DNA of 64,000 bases. It comes from Pseudomonas sp. PDM18 (lineage in GTDB: Bacteria; Pseudomonadota; Gammaproteobacteria; Pseudomonadales; Pseudomonadaceae). Positions 53,684-62,785 of the stretch are shown in pieces. Positions within the stretch are counted from its first letter, which is position 1. Each line of letters opens with the position of its first letter. The notes below the pieces were generated by a model. That model made no database searches and was not told the DNA's origin. It worked only from the letters and a program-made list of their open reading frames with translations. Where the stretch lies: NCBI RefSeq assembly GCF_014852585.1, contig NZ_JACVBX010000001.1, positions 372,001 to 436,000 of the forward strand. The letters are read 5' to 3'. A program made the position numbers and the translations under genes.

Positions 53684-55651
53684 ATGCCAGACATCAGCAG
53701 CGCCCAGATCGACTGGGACGAGAACGGCCAGCCGACCTCCCGCGTCTACGGCGACGTGTATTTCTCTCCCGTCTCCGGGATCGCCGAAACGCACCACGTG
53801 TTCATCGACGGCAACCGCCTGCCCGAACGCTTCGCCGCACTGCCCGCCGGGGGGCGCCTGTGCATCGGCGAGACCGGCTTCGGCACCGGGCTGAACTTCC
53901 TCTGCGCCTGGCAGTTGTTCGAAGAGCGGGCGCCGAGCGATGCACGGCTGCACTTCGTCAGCGCTGAAAAGTACCCTGTGGCGCCGGAGGACCTGCGCCG
54001 CGCCTGCGCCCTTTGGCCGGAGCTGGCGCATCTGTCAGAGCAGTTGCTGGAGCAGTACGTGGCGATCAACCCCGGCTTCCAGCGCCTGGTCTTCGCCGAG
54101 GGCCGCGTGGTACTGACCCTGCTGGTGGGCGATGTGCTGGAAACCCTGCCCGAGCTGGACGCACGCATCGACGCCTGGTTCCTCGACGGCTTTTCCCCGG
54201 CGAAGAACCCGGAGATGTGGAACGACGCGCTCTACGCCCAGCTCGCTCGCCTCTCGGCGCCGGGCACCACCATCGCTACCTTCACCAGCGCCGGCTTCGT
54301 CCGTCGCGGGCTGGGCGCGGCCGGCTTCAAGATCCGCCGCACCCTGGGCTTCGGCAAGAAATGGGAGATGTCCCAGGGCGAATTCCTTGGCAACGAACAG
54401 CCGGCCGGCAAACCCTGGTACAGCCGCCCCGTTCACTCCAAAGGCCCTCGGGAAGCACTGGTGATCGGTGGCGGCATGGCCGGTTGCGCCAGTGCCGCCA
54501 GCCTGGCCACGCGGGGTTGGAAAGTGACGCTGATCGAGCGCCACGCGGGCCTCGCCGAAGAAGCCTCGGGCAACCCGCAGGGCGTGCTCTACCTCAAGCT
54601 GTCCGCCCACGGCACCGCGCTGTCACGGCTGATCGTCAGCGGCTTCGGCCACACGCGGCGGCTGATCCAGCGCCTGCAGAAAGGCGAGGAATGGTCCGAT
54701 TGCGGCGTTCTGCAACTGGGCTTCGATGACGCCGAGACTCAGCGCCAGGCGAAGCTGGCCGACGCCTTCCCGCCGACGCTGCTGCGTCAGCTGGACAAGG
54801 CCGAGGCGGAATCCATCGCCGGCATCGGCCTGCCGGCCGGCGGGCTGTTCTACCCCGAAGGCGGCTGGGTGCATCCGCCCGCGCTGTGCCGGCATCTAGC
54901 AGCGCATCCGAATATCCGCGTGCTGACCGGCAAGGAAGTCCTCCTGCAACGCGAAGCCGATGGCTGGAGTGCTTGGAGCGGCGAGCAGAAGCTCGCCGGC
55001 GCGCCCGTCGCCATCCTCGCCACCGCCGCCGAAGTGCGTCGTTTCGCAGGTGCCGAGTCGCTGCCGATGAAACGCATCCGCGGGCAGATTACTCGCGTGC
55101 CGGCCACCGCCGAGAGCGCCGTGCTGCGTACCGTGGTCTGCGCCGAAGGCTACGTCGCCCCGCCGCGTCACGGCGAGCACACCCTGGGCGCCAGTTTCGA
55201 ATTCAAACGAGACGACACTGAGCCATCATTGGAAGAACACCTGGGCAACCTCGACCTGCTGGCGGAGATATCCACAGACCTGAGCGAGCGCCTGCACATC
55301 GCCCAACTAGACCCGGCAACGCTGCAGGGCCGCGCCGCCTTCCGCTGCACCACCCCGGACTACCTGCCGCTGGTGGGCCCGTTGGCGGACTGCGAGGCCT
55401 TCACCCAGGCCTACGCGGTGCTCGGCAAGGACGCGCGCCAGGTGCCAGAGACGCGCTGCCCCTGGCTCGACGGGCTGTACCTGAACAGCGCCCATGGCTC
55501 GCGCGGGCTGGTCACCGCGCCGCTGGCCGGCGAACTGCTGGCGGCCTGGATCGACGACGAGCCGCTGCCCGTGCCGCGCGCCGTGGCGGAGGCCTGCCAC
55601 CCGAACCGTTTCTTCCTGCGCGACGTAGTGCGCGGCCAGAAGAACCCCTGA
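53684..55651 (+). CDS. mnmC: Bifunctional tRNA 5-methylaminomethyl-2-thiouridine synthesis enzyme MnmC
   Basis: A 655-residue two-domain enzyme for wobble-uridine modification. The N-terminal methyltransferase (MnmC2) has the SAM loop IGETGFGTGLNFLCAW and DAWFLDGFSPAKNPEMW. The C-terminal FAD oxidoreductase (MnmC1) starts at VIGGGMAGCASAASLATRGWKVTLIERH, then ASGNPQGVLYLKLS, and ends with YLNSAHGSRGLVTAPLAGELLA. MnmC1 converts cmnm5U to nm5U and MnmC2 methylates it to mnm5U. It is a single-gene unit followed by the TSUP transporter 55 bases later. Confidence 0.95.
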   Translation: MPDISSAQIDWDENGQPTSRVYGDVYFSPVSGIAETHHVFIDGNRLPERFAALPAGGRLCIGETGFGTGLNFLCAWQLFEERAPSDARLHFVSAEKYPVAPEDLRRACALWPELAHLSEQLLEQYVAINPGFQRLVFAEGRVVLTLLVGDVLETLPELDARIDAWFLDGFSPAKNPEMWNDALYAQLARLSAPGTTIATFTSAGFVRRGLGAAGFKIRRTLGFGKKWEMSQGEFLGNEQPAGKPWYSRPVHSKGPREALVIGGGMAGCASAASLATRGWKVTLIERHAGLAEEASGNPQGVLYLKLSAHGTALSRLIVSGFGHTRRLIQRLQKGEEWSDCGVLQLGFDDAETQRQAKLADAFPPTLLRQLDKAEAESIAGIGLPAGGLFYPEGGWVHPPALCRHLAAHPNIRVLTGKEVLLQREADGWSAWSGEQKLAGAPVAILATAAEVRRFAGAESLPMKRIRGQITRVPATAESAVLRTVVCAEGYVAPPRHGEHTLGASFEFKRDDTEPSLEEHLGNLDLLAEISTDLSERLHIAQLDPATLQGRAAFRCTTPDYLPLVGPLADCEAFTQAYAVLGKDARQVPETRCPWLDGLYLNSAHGSRGLVTAPLAGELLAAWIDDEPLPVPRAVAEACHPNRFFLRDVVRGQKNP

Positions 55652-55706
55652 ACACCTCGCAGCCCCTCGACAGGGTCGCGACCAGCTTCCAGAGCGGACT
55701 ACCGAC

Positions 55707-56456
55707 ATGGATGCACTGCTGCTTGAATCATCCGCCATCGGCCTGATCCTCGGGCTGCTGCTGGGCCTGACCGGCGCCGGCGGCTCGCTGGTGGCACTGC
55801 CCCTGCTGCTCAGCCTGCACCTCCCACTGCACGACGCCATCGGCGTCAGCCTCGGCGCTGTCGCATTGTCGGCAGCCATCGGCGCGGTGCCGCGCGCACG
55901 GCAGGGCCAGGTGGCGTGGAAGCCGCTGTTCTGGCTGGTAATCACTGGCTGGCCGGGCAATGCCGTCGGCCAGTGGCTGGGCAAGTTCGTGCCGGACGCT
56001 TGGCTGATCGTCGGCTTCTGCCTGCTGGTACTGTGGTCGGCCTGGCGCATGTGGCAGGGCTCCAGCCAGCCACGCACCTGCGACAAGCCGATGCACAACG
56101 GGCCGCTGCTGGGCGTCGGCCTGGCGGTGGGCTTGCTGTCCGGCCTGATGGGCGTGGGCGGCGGGTTCCTGATCGTGCCGGGGTTGCTGTGGTTCACGCC
56201 GCTGTCGATGCTGGCGGCGACGGCGACCTCGATGGCGGTGATCGCACTGGTGTCCGGCGGCGGCTTCCTGCTCTATCTCACCCATGCACAGCCGCCGCTG
56301 CCTTTGCTGGCGTGCCTGGCAGCGGGCGGCGCGCTCGGCGTGCTATTCGGCAATCGCCTCGCGGTACGCCTGGGCGGCGCGACGCTGCAGCGCCTGTTCG
56401 CGCTGATGCTGGTGGCGGTCAGCCTGTCGCTGGCCGCACAGAAACTGATGAGCTGA
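55707..56456 (+). CDS. TSUP-family (TauE/SafE-like) permease
   Basis: A 249-residue membrane protein with about eight hydrophobic helices and the two internal repeats of this family: LGLTGAGGSLVALPLLL and GVGGGFLIVPGLLWFTPLSMLAATATSMAVIALVSGG. TSUP permeases move sulfite, sulfoacetate, taurine or similar anions. The direction and substrate are unknown. It is convergent with the MarR gene; the stops are 16 bases apart. Confidence 0.87.
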   Translation: MDALLLESSAIGLILGLLLGLTGAGGSLVALPLLLSLHLPLHDAIGVSLGAVALSAAIGAVPRARQGQVAWKPLFWLVITGWPGNAVGQWLGKFVPDAWLIVGFCLLVLWSAWRMWQGSSQPRTCDKPMHNGPLLGVGLAVGLLSGLMGVGGGFLIVPGLLWFTPLSMLAATATSMAVIALVSGGGFLLYLTHAQPPLPLLACLAAGGALGVLFGNRLAVRLGGATLQRLFALMLVAVSLSLAAQKLMS

Positions 56457-56472
56457 TTGTCGTCGAAAGGGC

Positions 56473-56952
56473 CTAGAACTCTTCTTCCTCGGCCTCGGCT
56501 CCCGGCGTCTCGAACAACTCGGCGGCGCGCAGCAGCCCGGCGAGGATGGCGTGCTGCTCCCACTCGGGCAGCCCGGCGAAACGCTCCAGGGCATGCTCCG
56601 GCAATAGCGCGGGGCCGTGTTTGAGGGCCTTGCGCCCGTCGGATTCGAGGCTCATCCACTGCTTGCGCCGATCATCGTCGTCGCGCCGGCGGGCCAGCAG
56701 CCCTTTGCTTTCCAGGCGAGTCAGCGCGCTGGAAATGGACGACTGCGACAGCGCCACCTGCCGCGCCAACTGACCAGCGGTTATCTCCCCCTCCAACTCC
56801 ACCACCTGCAGGATCAGTAGCTGCAGCGGCGTCAGTTCGCCGTCGCGGCCCAGGCTCTTGGAGTGCACTTCCGCCGCCTGCTGCAGCCGTCTCAGGGCCT
56901 GCAGCATGGAGAGTGCGTGGGCGTTGCGCATCGAAGTCTTGCTGTCGGCCAT
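56473..56952 (-). CDS. MarR-family regulator next to the NAGGN operon
   Basis: A 159-residue regulator with DNA-binding helices ITAGQLARQVALSQSSISSALTRLESKGLLARRRDDDDRRKQWMSL and an acidic C-terminal tail (AEAEEEEF). It is divergent from asnO, separated by 132 bases. A MarR gene occupies this place in P. aeruginosa as I recall. It could control the osmolyte operon, but no operator repeat is obvious in 56953-57084. Only weak inverted bases such as TTTC-TCAAT-GAAA appear. Confidence 0.85.
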   Translation of the reverse strand: MADSKTSMRNAHALSMLQALRRLQQAAEVHSKSLGRDGELTPLQLLILQVVELEGEITAGQLARQVALSQSSISSALTRLESKGLLARRRDDDDRRKQWMSLESDGRKALKHGPALLPEHALERFAGLPEWEQHAILAGLLRAAELFETPGAEAEEEEF

Positions 56953-57084
56953 CTCAGTCCACCTGCTGCTCCGTCATTTTTTCTCAATGAAATCAGATAG
57001 AACTCTCGCCAGATCGACGGGTCATCCCCTAAGGCGTTCCTGAGGCGCCACCCACTTCATCCCCAACGGAGATCCGGTAAGGAC

Positions 57085-58854
57085 ATGTGCGGAATAGCAG
57101 GAGAGTTACGTTTCGATAAACAGGCTGCGGACCTTGCCGCAGTCGAACGCATCACCCATCACCTGGCCCCGCGAGGTCCCGATGCCTGGGGCTTCCACAG
57201 CGAAGGGCCGGTGGCCCTCGGGCACCGGCGGCTGAAGATCATGGACCTGGCCGAAGCATCCGGTCAGCCGATGATCGACACTTCGCTGGGCCTGTCGCTG
57301 GTATTCAACGGGGCAATCTACAACTACCCCGAACTGCGCGGCGAGCTGGAAGCCCTTGGGTATCGCTTCTTTTCCGGAGGCGACACCGAAGTACTCCTGA
57401 AGGGATACCACGCCTGGGGCGAACAACTATTGCCACGCCTCAATGGCATGTTCGCCTTCGCCATCTGGGAACGCGACAAACGGCGCCTGTTCATCGCCCG
57501 CGACCGCCTCGGTATCAAGCCGGTGTACCTGTCGCAGACCGGCAAGCGCCTGCGCTTCGCCTCCAGTCTGCCGGCACTGCTCAAGGGCGGTGATATCGAC
57601 CCGGCGCTGGACCCGGTGGCACTCAACCACTACCTCAACTTCCACGCCGTGGTCCCCGCGCCGCGCACCCTGCTGGCCGAGGTGCAGAAACTGCCGCCGG
57701 CTACCTGGATGACCATAGACGCTGATGGCCACACCGAGCGCCAGCGCTGGTGGACCCTGGACTACGGCCCGCTGCCGGATGAGCGCGAGCTGACCCTGGA
57801 CGACTGGGAAGACCGCCTGCTGAGCAGCCTGCGCGATGCCGTGAGCGTGCGCCAGCGGGCCGCCCGCGAAGTCGGCGTGCTGCTCTCCGGCGGAGTGGAC
57901 TCCAGCCTGCTGGTCGGCCTGCTGCATGAAGCCGGCGTCGAGAACCTGCTGACCTTCTCCATCGGCTTCGAGGATGCCGGCGGCGAGCGCGGCGACGAGT
58001 TCCAGTACTCCGACCTGATCGCCAAACGCTACGGCACTCGTCACCACCAACTGCGCATCGACGAGAACGAAGTCATCTCGCAGCTGCCGGCGGCGTTCCG
58101 CGCCATGAGCGAGCCGATGGTCAGCCACGACTGCATCGCCTTCTACCTGCTCTCGCGAGAAGTCTCGAAGCACTGCAAGGTGGTGCAGAGCGGCCAAGGC
58201 GCCGACGAGCTGTTCGCCGGCTACCACTGGTACCCGAAGGTGGCCGGCGCCAAGGACCCATTGCAGGCTTACCGCGCAGCGTTCTTCGACCGCACTCACG
58301 GCGAGTACCTGGACACCGTGCGCGAAGCCCTGCGGGTGGAGGACGTCGCCAGCGACTTTGTCCGCGAGCACTTCGCCCAACCCGGCGCGGATGACCCGGT
58401 GGACAAGGCCCTGCGCCTGGACAGCACCATCATGCTGGTCGACGACCCGGTCAAGCGCGTGGACAACATGACCATGGCCTGGGGCCTGGAGGCCCGCGTG
58501 CCGTTCCTCGACTATCGCGTGGCGGAGCTGTCGGCGCGCATTCCGTCGTGCTTCAAGCTCGGCGACGGCGGCAAGCAGGTGCTCAAGGCCGCCGCGCGCA
58601 AGGTCATACCCAGCGAGGTGATCGACCGGCCCAAGGGCTACTTCCCGGTGCCGGGCCTCAAGCACCTGCAAGGCAATACCCGCGCCTGGGTCAGCGAGTT
58701 GCTGCTGGACCCGAGCCAGGATCGTGGGCTGTTCGAGACGGCGATGTTCGACCGCCTGCTCAGCGACCCGGCAAGTGACCTCACCCCGCTGCGTGGTTCC
58801 AAGCTGTGGCAGTTGGCAGCCCTCAACCTCTGGCTGACGGAACAAGGCCTCTAG
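57085..58854 (+). CDS. asnO: N-acetylglutaminylglutamine amidotransferase
   Basis: A 589-residue asparagine-synthetase-like enzyme. The glutaminase domain starts with nucleophile Cys2 (MCGIAGELRF) and the synthetase domain has the PP-loop VLLSGGVDSSLLVGLL and later VQSGQGADELFAGYHW. In the NAGGN pathway it amidates N-acetylglutaminylglutamine to the osmoprotectant NAGGN. Assignment over general AsnB rests on the following ngg and M42 genes, the known NAGGN set. GAGATCCGGTAAGGAC precedes the ATG. Expression is expected to rise under osmotic stress. Confidence 0.93.
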   Translation: MCGIAGELRFDKQAADLAAVERITHHLAPRGPDAWGFHSEGPVALGHRRLKIMDLAEASGQPMIDTSLGLSLVFNGAIYNYPELRGELEALGYRFFSGGDTEVLLKGYHAWGEQLLPRLNGMFAFAIWERDKRRLFIARDRLGIKPVYLSQTGKRLRFASSLPALLKGGDIDPALDPVALNHYLNFHAVVPAPRTLLAEVQKLPPATWMTIDADGHTERQRWWTLDYGPLPDERELTLDDWEDRLLSSLRDAVSVRQRAAREVGVLLSGGVDSSLLVGLLHEAGVENLLTFSIGFEDAGGERGDEFQYSDLIAKRYGTRHHQLRIDENEVISQLPAAFRAMSEPMVSHDCIAFYLLSREVSKHCKVVQSGQGADELFAGYHWYPKVAGAKDPLQAYRAAFFDRTHGEYLDTVREALRVEDVASDFVREHFAQPGADDPVDKALRLDSTIMLVDDPVKRVDNMTMAWGLEARVPFLDYRVAELSARIPSCFKLGDGGKQVLKAAARKVIPSEVIDRPKGYFPVPGLKHLQGNTRAWVSELLLDPSQDRGLFETAMFDRLLSDPASDLTPLRGSKLWQLAALNLWLTEQGL

Positions 58855-58929
58855 AGCTCGGCAGCGCCGCCTCGCGCGGCGTTGCCTTTTCCTTCAGCCC
58901 AGGACAGAAGCCTTATCAGGGAGCGCAAG

Positions 58930-60729
58930 ATGAAACCCCATTCCAACCTGCCCCATCCCCACAACCAGCGGCTGCTGCGCGGCCAGACACCGACCTACGA
59001 GCGCCTGCAGGCGCGCTTCGCCGGGGATCACGCGGAAAGTCATGGCCCGCTGATCCTGCAGTGCGGCTGGGGTCGCCTGCTGATCGGTCACACCTTCTCC
59101 AGCCCGGACAAGCTCGCCGCCGAGCTGCTCAACGAACAGCCCGGCGAACGCGACATCGCCCTTTACGTCGCCGCGCCGCAGCAGGTGCTGGCCCACGCCC
59201 CGCAGCAACTCTTCCTCGACCCGTCCGACGCGCTGCGCCTGTGGTTCACCGACTACCGCCCGGCGCGCCGGCCCTTCCGTGGCTTCCGGATTCGCCGTGT
59301 GCACAGCGATGACGACTGGACGGCAATCAATCGCCTGTACCTGTCGCGCGGCATGCTGCCGGTCAACCCTTCCAACGTCACGCCGCGCCACCAGGGCGGC
59401 CCGGCCTACTGGCTGGCAGAAGACGCCGAAACCGGCACGGTGATCGGCACGGTCATGGGCATCAACCACGCCAAGGCCTTCCGCGACCCGGAGGGCGGCT
59501 CCAGCCTCTGGTGCCTCGCGGTAGATCCGCAGTCCAGCCGACCGGGCGTCGGCGAAGCGCTGGTGCGCCACCTGATCGAGCATTTCATGAGCCGAGGTCT
59601 TGCGTACCTGGATCTGTCGGTGCTGCACGGTAACCAGCAGGCCAAGTCGCTGTACCGCAAGCTGCGCTTCCGCGAGCTGCCGACCTTCGCGGTGAAGTGC
59701 AAGAACGGCATCAACCAGTCGCTGTTCCTCGGCCCCGGCCCGGAGGAAGGCCTCAACCCATACGCCAAGATCATCGTCGACGAAGCACATCGGCGCGGTA
59801 TCGAAGTACAGGTGCAGGACGCCGACGCCGGTCTTTTCACCCTGACCCAGGGCGGCCGGCGCATCCGCTGCCGTGAATCGCTGTGCGATCTCACCAGCGC
59901 CGTGAGCATGAGCCTGTGCCAGGACAAGACCCTCACCCACCGCGCCCTCGACCGAGCCGGCCTGCGCCAGCCGCAGCAGCGGCTGGCTGGCAGCGAGCAG
60001 GAGAATGCCGAGTTCCTCAAGGAGCACGGCACGTTGGTGGTCAAGCCGGTGGACGGCGAACAGGGCCAGGGCGTCGCCGTGGACCTGCGCACACCAGAAG
60101 AAGTGGAGGACGCCATCGCCCACGCGAAGCAGTTCGACACCCGGGTGATCCTCGAGAGCTACCACCCCGGCCAGGACCTGCGCATCGTGGTGATCGGCTA
60201 TGAAGTAGTGGCCGCCGCCATCCGCCGCCCCGCCGAGGTGATCGGTGATGGCCGGCACAGCATCCGCAAGCTGATCGAGGCGCAGAGCCGCCGTCGCCAG
60301 GCCGCCACCGGCGGCGAGAGCCGCATCCCGCTGGACGCCGAAACCGAACGCACCCTGAGCGCCGCCGGCTTCAGCTACGACGACGTGCTGCCCAGCGGCC
60401 AGCGCCTGGCCGTGCGGCGCACCGCCAACCTGCATACCGGCGGCACCCTGGAAGATGTCACCGAGCGCCTGCACCCGGCGCTCGCTGACGCCGCCATCCG
60501 CGCGGCGCGGGCGCTGGAGATTCCGGTCACCGGCCTCGATCTGCTGGTCACCGAGGCCGATAAGGCAGATTACGTGATCATCGAAGCCAACGAGCGGCCG
60601 GGTCTGGCCAACCATGAGCCGCAACCCGTCGCCGAGCGCTTCGTCGACCTGCTCTTCCCGCTCAGCCGCGAACTGCTGCACCGCGACAACCGTGACCAGC
60701 CACACTCCAACGTGGAGGCCCCGGCATGA
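58930..60729 (+). CDS. ngg: N-acetylglutaminylglutamine synthetase
   Basis: A 599-residue fusion of a GNAT acetyltransferase (about 95-235: RGFRIRRVHSDDDWTAINRLY, then SSLWCLAVDPQSSRPGVGEALVRHLIEHFM) and an ATP-grasp ligase (about 300-590: TLVVKPVDGEQGQGVAVDLRTPEEVEDAI, then VIIEANERPGLANHEPQ). This pairing is diagnostic of Ngg, which makes N-acetylglutaminylglutamine before amidation by AsnO. The ATG at 58930 has GGGAG upstream. It overlaps the M42 peptidase start by ATGA. Confidence 0.94.
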   Translation: MKPHSNLPHPHNQRLLRGQTPTYERLQARFAGDHAESHGPLILQCGWGRLLIGHTFSSPDKLAAELLNEQPGERDIALYVAAPQQVLAHAPQQLFLDPSDALRLWFTDYRPARRPFRGFRIRRVHSDDDWTAINRLYLSRGMLPVNPSNVTPRHQGGPAYWLAEDAETGTVIGTVMGINHAKAFRDPEGGSSLWCLAVDPQSSRPGVGEALVRHLIEHFMSRGLAYLDLSVLHGNQQAKSLYRKLRFRELPTFAVKCKNGINQSLFLGPGPEEGLNPYAKIIVDEAHRRGIEVQVQDADAGLFTLTQGGRRIRCRESLCDLTSAVSMSLCQDKTLTHRALDRAGLRQPQQRLAGSEQENAEFLKEHGTLVVKPVDGEQGQGVAVDLRTPEEVEDAIAHAKQFDTRVILESYHPGQDLRIVVIGYEVVAAAIRRPAEVIGDGRHSIRKLIEAQSRRRQAATGGESRIPLDAETERTLSAAGFSYDDVLPSGQRLAVRRTANLHTGGTLEDVTERLHPALADAAIRAARALEIPVTGLDLLVTEADKADYVIIEANERPGLANHEPQPVAERFVDLLFPLSRELLHRDNRDQPHSNVEAPA

Positions 60730-61949
60730 CCCAACTGCCACAACCGGACCTGAACTACCTGCAGCGCGTGCTGCTGGAAATGCTCGCCATCCCCAGCCCT
60801 ACCGGCTTCACCGACACCATCGTGCGCTACGTCGCCGAGCGGCTGGAGGAGATCGGCGTACCCTTCGAAATGACCCGCCGCGGGACCATCCGCGCGACCC
60901 TGCTGGGCCGGCGCAAGAGCCCGGACCGCGCGGTCTCGGCGCACCTGGACACCATTGGCGCGATCGTCCGCGAGATCAAGCCCAACGGCCGCCTGGCACT
61001 GGCGCCGGTGGGCTGCTGGTCGAGCCGCTTCGCCGAGGGCAGCCGCGTCACGGTGTTCTGCGAGAACGGCGTGTTCCGTGGCAGCGTGCTGCCGCTGATG
61101 GCCTCCGGGCACGCCTTCAATACCGCCGTGGACTCTCTGCCGATCAGCTGGGACCACGTCGAGTTGCGCCTGGACACCTACACCGCCAGCCGCGCCGACA
61201 GCGAGTCCCTGGGCGTCGCCATTGGCGATTTCGTCGCCTTCGACCCGTTGCCGGAGTTCACCGAAAGCGGCCACATCAGCGCCCGCCACCTCGACGACAA
61301 GGCCGGCGTCGCCGCGCTGCTCGCCTCGCTCAAGGCCATCGTGGAAAGCGGCCAGGTGCCGCCCATCGATTGCCACCCGCTGTTCACCATCACCGAGGAA
61401 ATCGGCTCCGGCGCGGCCGGCGCGCTGCCCTGGGACGTGAGCGAGTTCGTCGGCATCGACATTGCCCCGGTGGCCGAGGGGCAGAACTCCAGCGAGCACG
61501 CGGTGAGCGTGGCTCTCCAGGACTCCGGTGGGCCCTACGACTTCCATCTTTCCCGCCACCTGCTGCGCCTGGGTGAGCGCCATGAGGTCGCCGTCCGGCG
61601 GGACCTGTTCCGCTACTACCACAGCGACGCGCAATCGGCGATCACCGCCGGCCACGACATCCGCACCGCCCTGCTGGCCTTCGGTTGCGACGCCACCCAC
61701 GGCTACGAGCGCACCCACATCGACAGCCTTGCCGCCCTGGCGAAACTGCTGACGGCGTACATGCTCAGCCCGCCGGTGTTCGACAGCGATGCGGAACCCA
61801 GCGAAGGCACACTGGAGCGCTTCAGCAAGCAGCTGGAGCATCCGGTACACATGGAAAGCACCACCCACGTGCCGCCGGTGGACGACCTGATAGACAGCGG
61901 CGATGGCTCGTCCGACAAGGGCAAGGAGCCGGACAAGGGCAAGAAGTGA
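60726..61949 (+). CDS. Osmoprotectant NAGGN-system M42-family peptidase
   Basis: A 407-residue metallopeptidase-like protein. Zinc-binding signatures visible are SAHLDTIGAIV (His-x-Asp), RHLDDKAGVAAL (central Asp), ITEEIGSG (Glu-Glu), GIDIAP and an expected late His in THGYERTH. It overlaps ngg by four bases and so is co-translated. Genomes with NAGGN genes carry it as the third member; it may process or recycle the dipeptide, but its substrate is not shown. The tail is low-complexity (DSGDGSSDKGKEPDKGKK). Confidence 0.88.
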   Translation: MTQLPQPDLNYLQRVLLEMLAIPSPTGFTDTIVRYVAERLEEIGVPFEMTRRGTIRATLLGRRKSPDRAVSAHLDTIGAIVREIKPNGRLALAPVGCWSSRFAEGSRVTVFCENGVFRGSVLPLMASGHAFNTAVDSLPISWDHVELRLDTYTASRADSESLGVAIGDFVAFDPLPEFTESGHISARHLDDKAGVAALLASLKAIVESGQVPPIDCHPLFTITEEIGSGAAGALPWDVSEFVGIDIAPVAEGQNSSEHAVSVALQDSGGPYDFHLSRHLLRLGERHEVAVRRDLFRYYHSDAQSAITAGHDIRTALLAFGCDATHGYERTHIDSLAALAKLLTAYMLSPPVFDSDAEPSEGTLERFSKQLEHPVHMESTTHVPPVDDLIDSGDGSSDKGKEPDKGKK

Positions 61950-61961
61950 AGCTGCGTTGAG

Positions 61962-61991
61962 CGCAGCGCGGGACTACAATCCCGCGCTGCG
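61962..61991. terminator. Strong hairpin after the NAGGN operon
   Basis: CGCAGCGCGGGA-CTACAA-TCCCGCGCTGCG, a perfect 12-base stem, 12 bases after the peptidase stop. No T-run follows, so it may stabilise the 3' end or stop transcription by another route. The yheU start is 19 bases further on. The loop contains TACAAT, similar to a -10 box. Confidence 0.6.
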
Positions 61992-62009
61992 ATTCACGAG
62001 TAGCCCGCC

Positions 62010-62240
62010 ATGCTGATTCCCTTCGAGCTGATCGAAGCCGACACCCTCAACAACCTGCTGGAAGACTTCGTCACCCGCGAAGGCACCGACAACGGCGACG
62101 ACACGCCGCTGGACGTGCGCGTGGAGCGCGCGCGCCATGCACTCAAGCGCGGCGAGGCGGTGATCGTCTTCGATCCGGAAAGCCAGCAGTGCCAGCTGAT
62201 GCTCAAGGCCGAAGTGCCGAAGGAATGGCTGGAGGACTGA
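62010..62240 (+). CDS. YheU/UPF0270 family protein
   Basis: A 76-residue acidic cytoplasmic protein matching YheU: MLIPFELIEADTLNNLLEDFVTREGTD, then LDVRVERARHALKRGEAVIVFDPESQQCQL. The function is unknown across the family. It starts 60 bases after the NAGGN peptidase and could be read from the same transcript if the hairpin at 61962 is leaky. The ribosome-binding site is not strong. Confidence 0.87.
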   Translation: MLIPFELIEADTLNNLLEDFVTREGTDNGDDTPLDVRVERARHALKRGEAVIVFDPESQQCQLMLKAEVPKEWLED

Positions 62241-62310
62241 GCTGCCTGATGAAAATGGGCTTTTGTCAGAACGGTTTCACCCGCGACTTCGACAAACAGG
62301 ATCAACCGCA

Positions 62311-62334
62311 ACCCTCTCCCTGAAGGGAGAGGGT
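62311..62334. other. Perfect hairpin after yheU
   Basis: ACCCTCTCCCT-GA-AGGGAGAGGGT, an 11-base stem with a two-base loop followed by GTTCGC. It is a common intergenic palindrome form; termination without a T-run is doubtful. Confidence 0.6.
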
Positions 62335-62381
62335 GTTCGCCGCGAACGACGAAGCATCCTGAAACAAGAATCAGGGCGTAG

Positions 62382-62410
62382 GGCGGATAACGCCAACGGC
62401 GTTATCCGCC
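62382..62410. repeat. Palindromic intergenic element between yheU and ynfA
   Basis: GGCGGATAACGCC-AAC-GGCGTTATCCGCC, a perfect 13-base stem. Palindromes with GGGCGGATAACGC arms are frequent between Pseudomonas genes, so this is probably a dispersed element that also lies between the convergent yheU and ynfA genes. Confidence 0.7.
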
Positions 62411-62424
62411 GGATACTGAACAGC

Positions 62425-62754
62425 TCAGGGCGCCAGACGCGGCCCGAGCAGCACCACGCTGGCGCCGATCACGCACAGCGCCACGCCGACCCAGTCGCTC
62501 CACAGAGGACGACTCTTCTCGACGAAGGCCAGCCAGAACAGCGACGCGGCGACGTAGATGCCGCCGTACGCGGCATAGGCGCGCCCGGCGTAGTTCGCCT
62601 CGACGCGGGTGAGCAGCAGGGCGAAGACCGTCAGGCTGAAAAGGCCGGGAATTATCCACAGGGCGCTCTTGTCCAGGCGCAGCCATAGGTAGAAGGCGTA
62701 GCAGCCGGCGATCTCGCAGAAGGCGGCGAGGACGAACCAGAGGTAGTTGATCAT
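62425..62754 (-). CDS. YnfA/UPF0060-family membrane protein
   Basis: A 109-residue four-helix inner-membrane protein of SMR-like fold: [95 protein letters not shown]. The conserved YAAYGGIY core is intact. Relatives are proposed multidrug or cation exporters. The start is the ATG at 62754, where the family begins (MINYLWF); an ATG three codons earlier is less likely. Confidence 0.9.
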   Translation of the reverse strand: MINYLWFVLAAFCEIAGCYAFYLWLRLDKSALWIIPGLFSLTVFALLLTRVEANYAGRAYAAYGGIYVAASLFWLAFVEKSRPLWSDWVGVALCVIGASVVLLGPRLAP

Positions 62755-62785
62755 GGGGTTCATTCCGTGACGGGAAGTACGCCGG

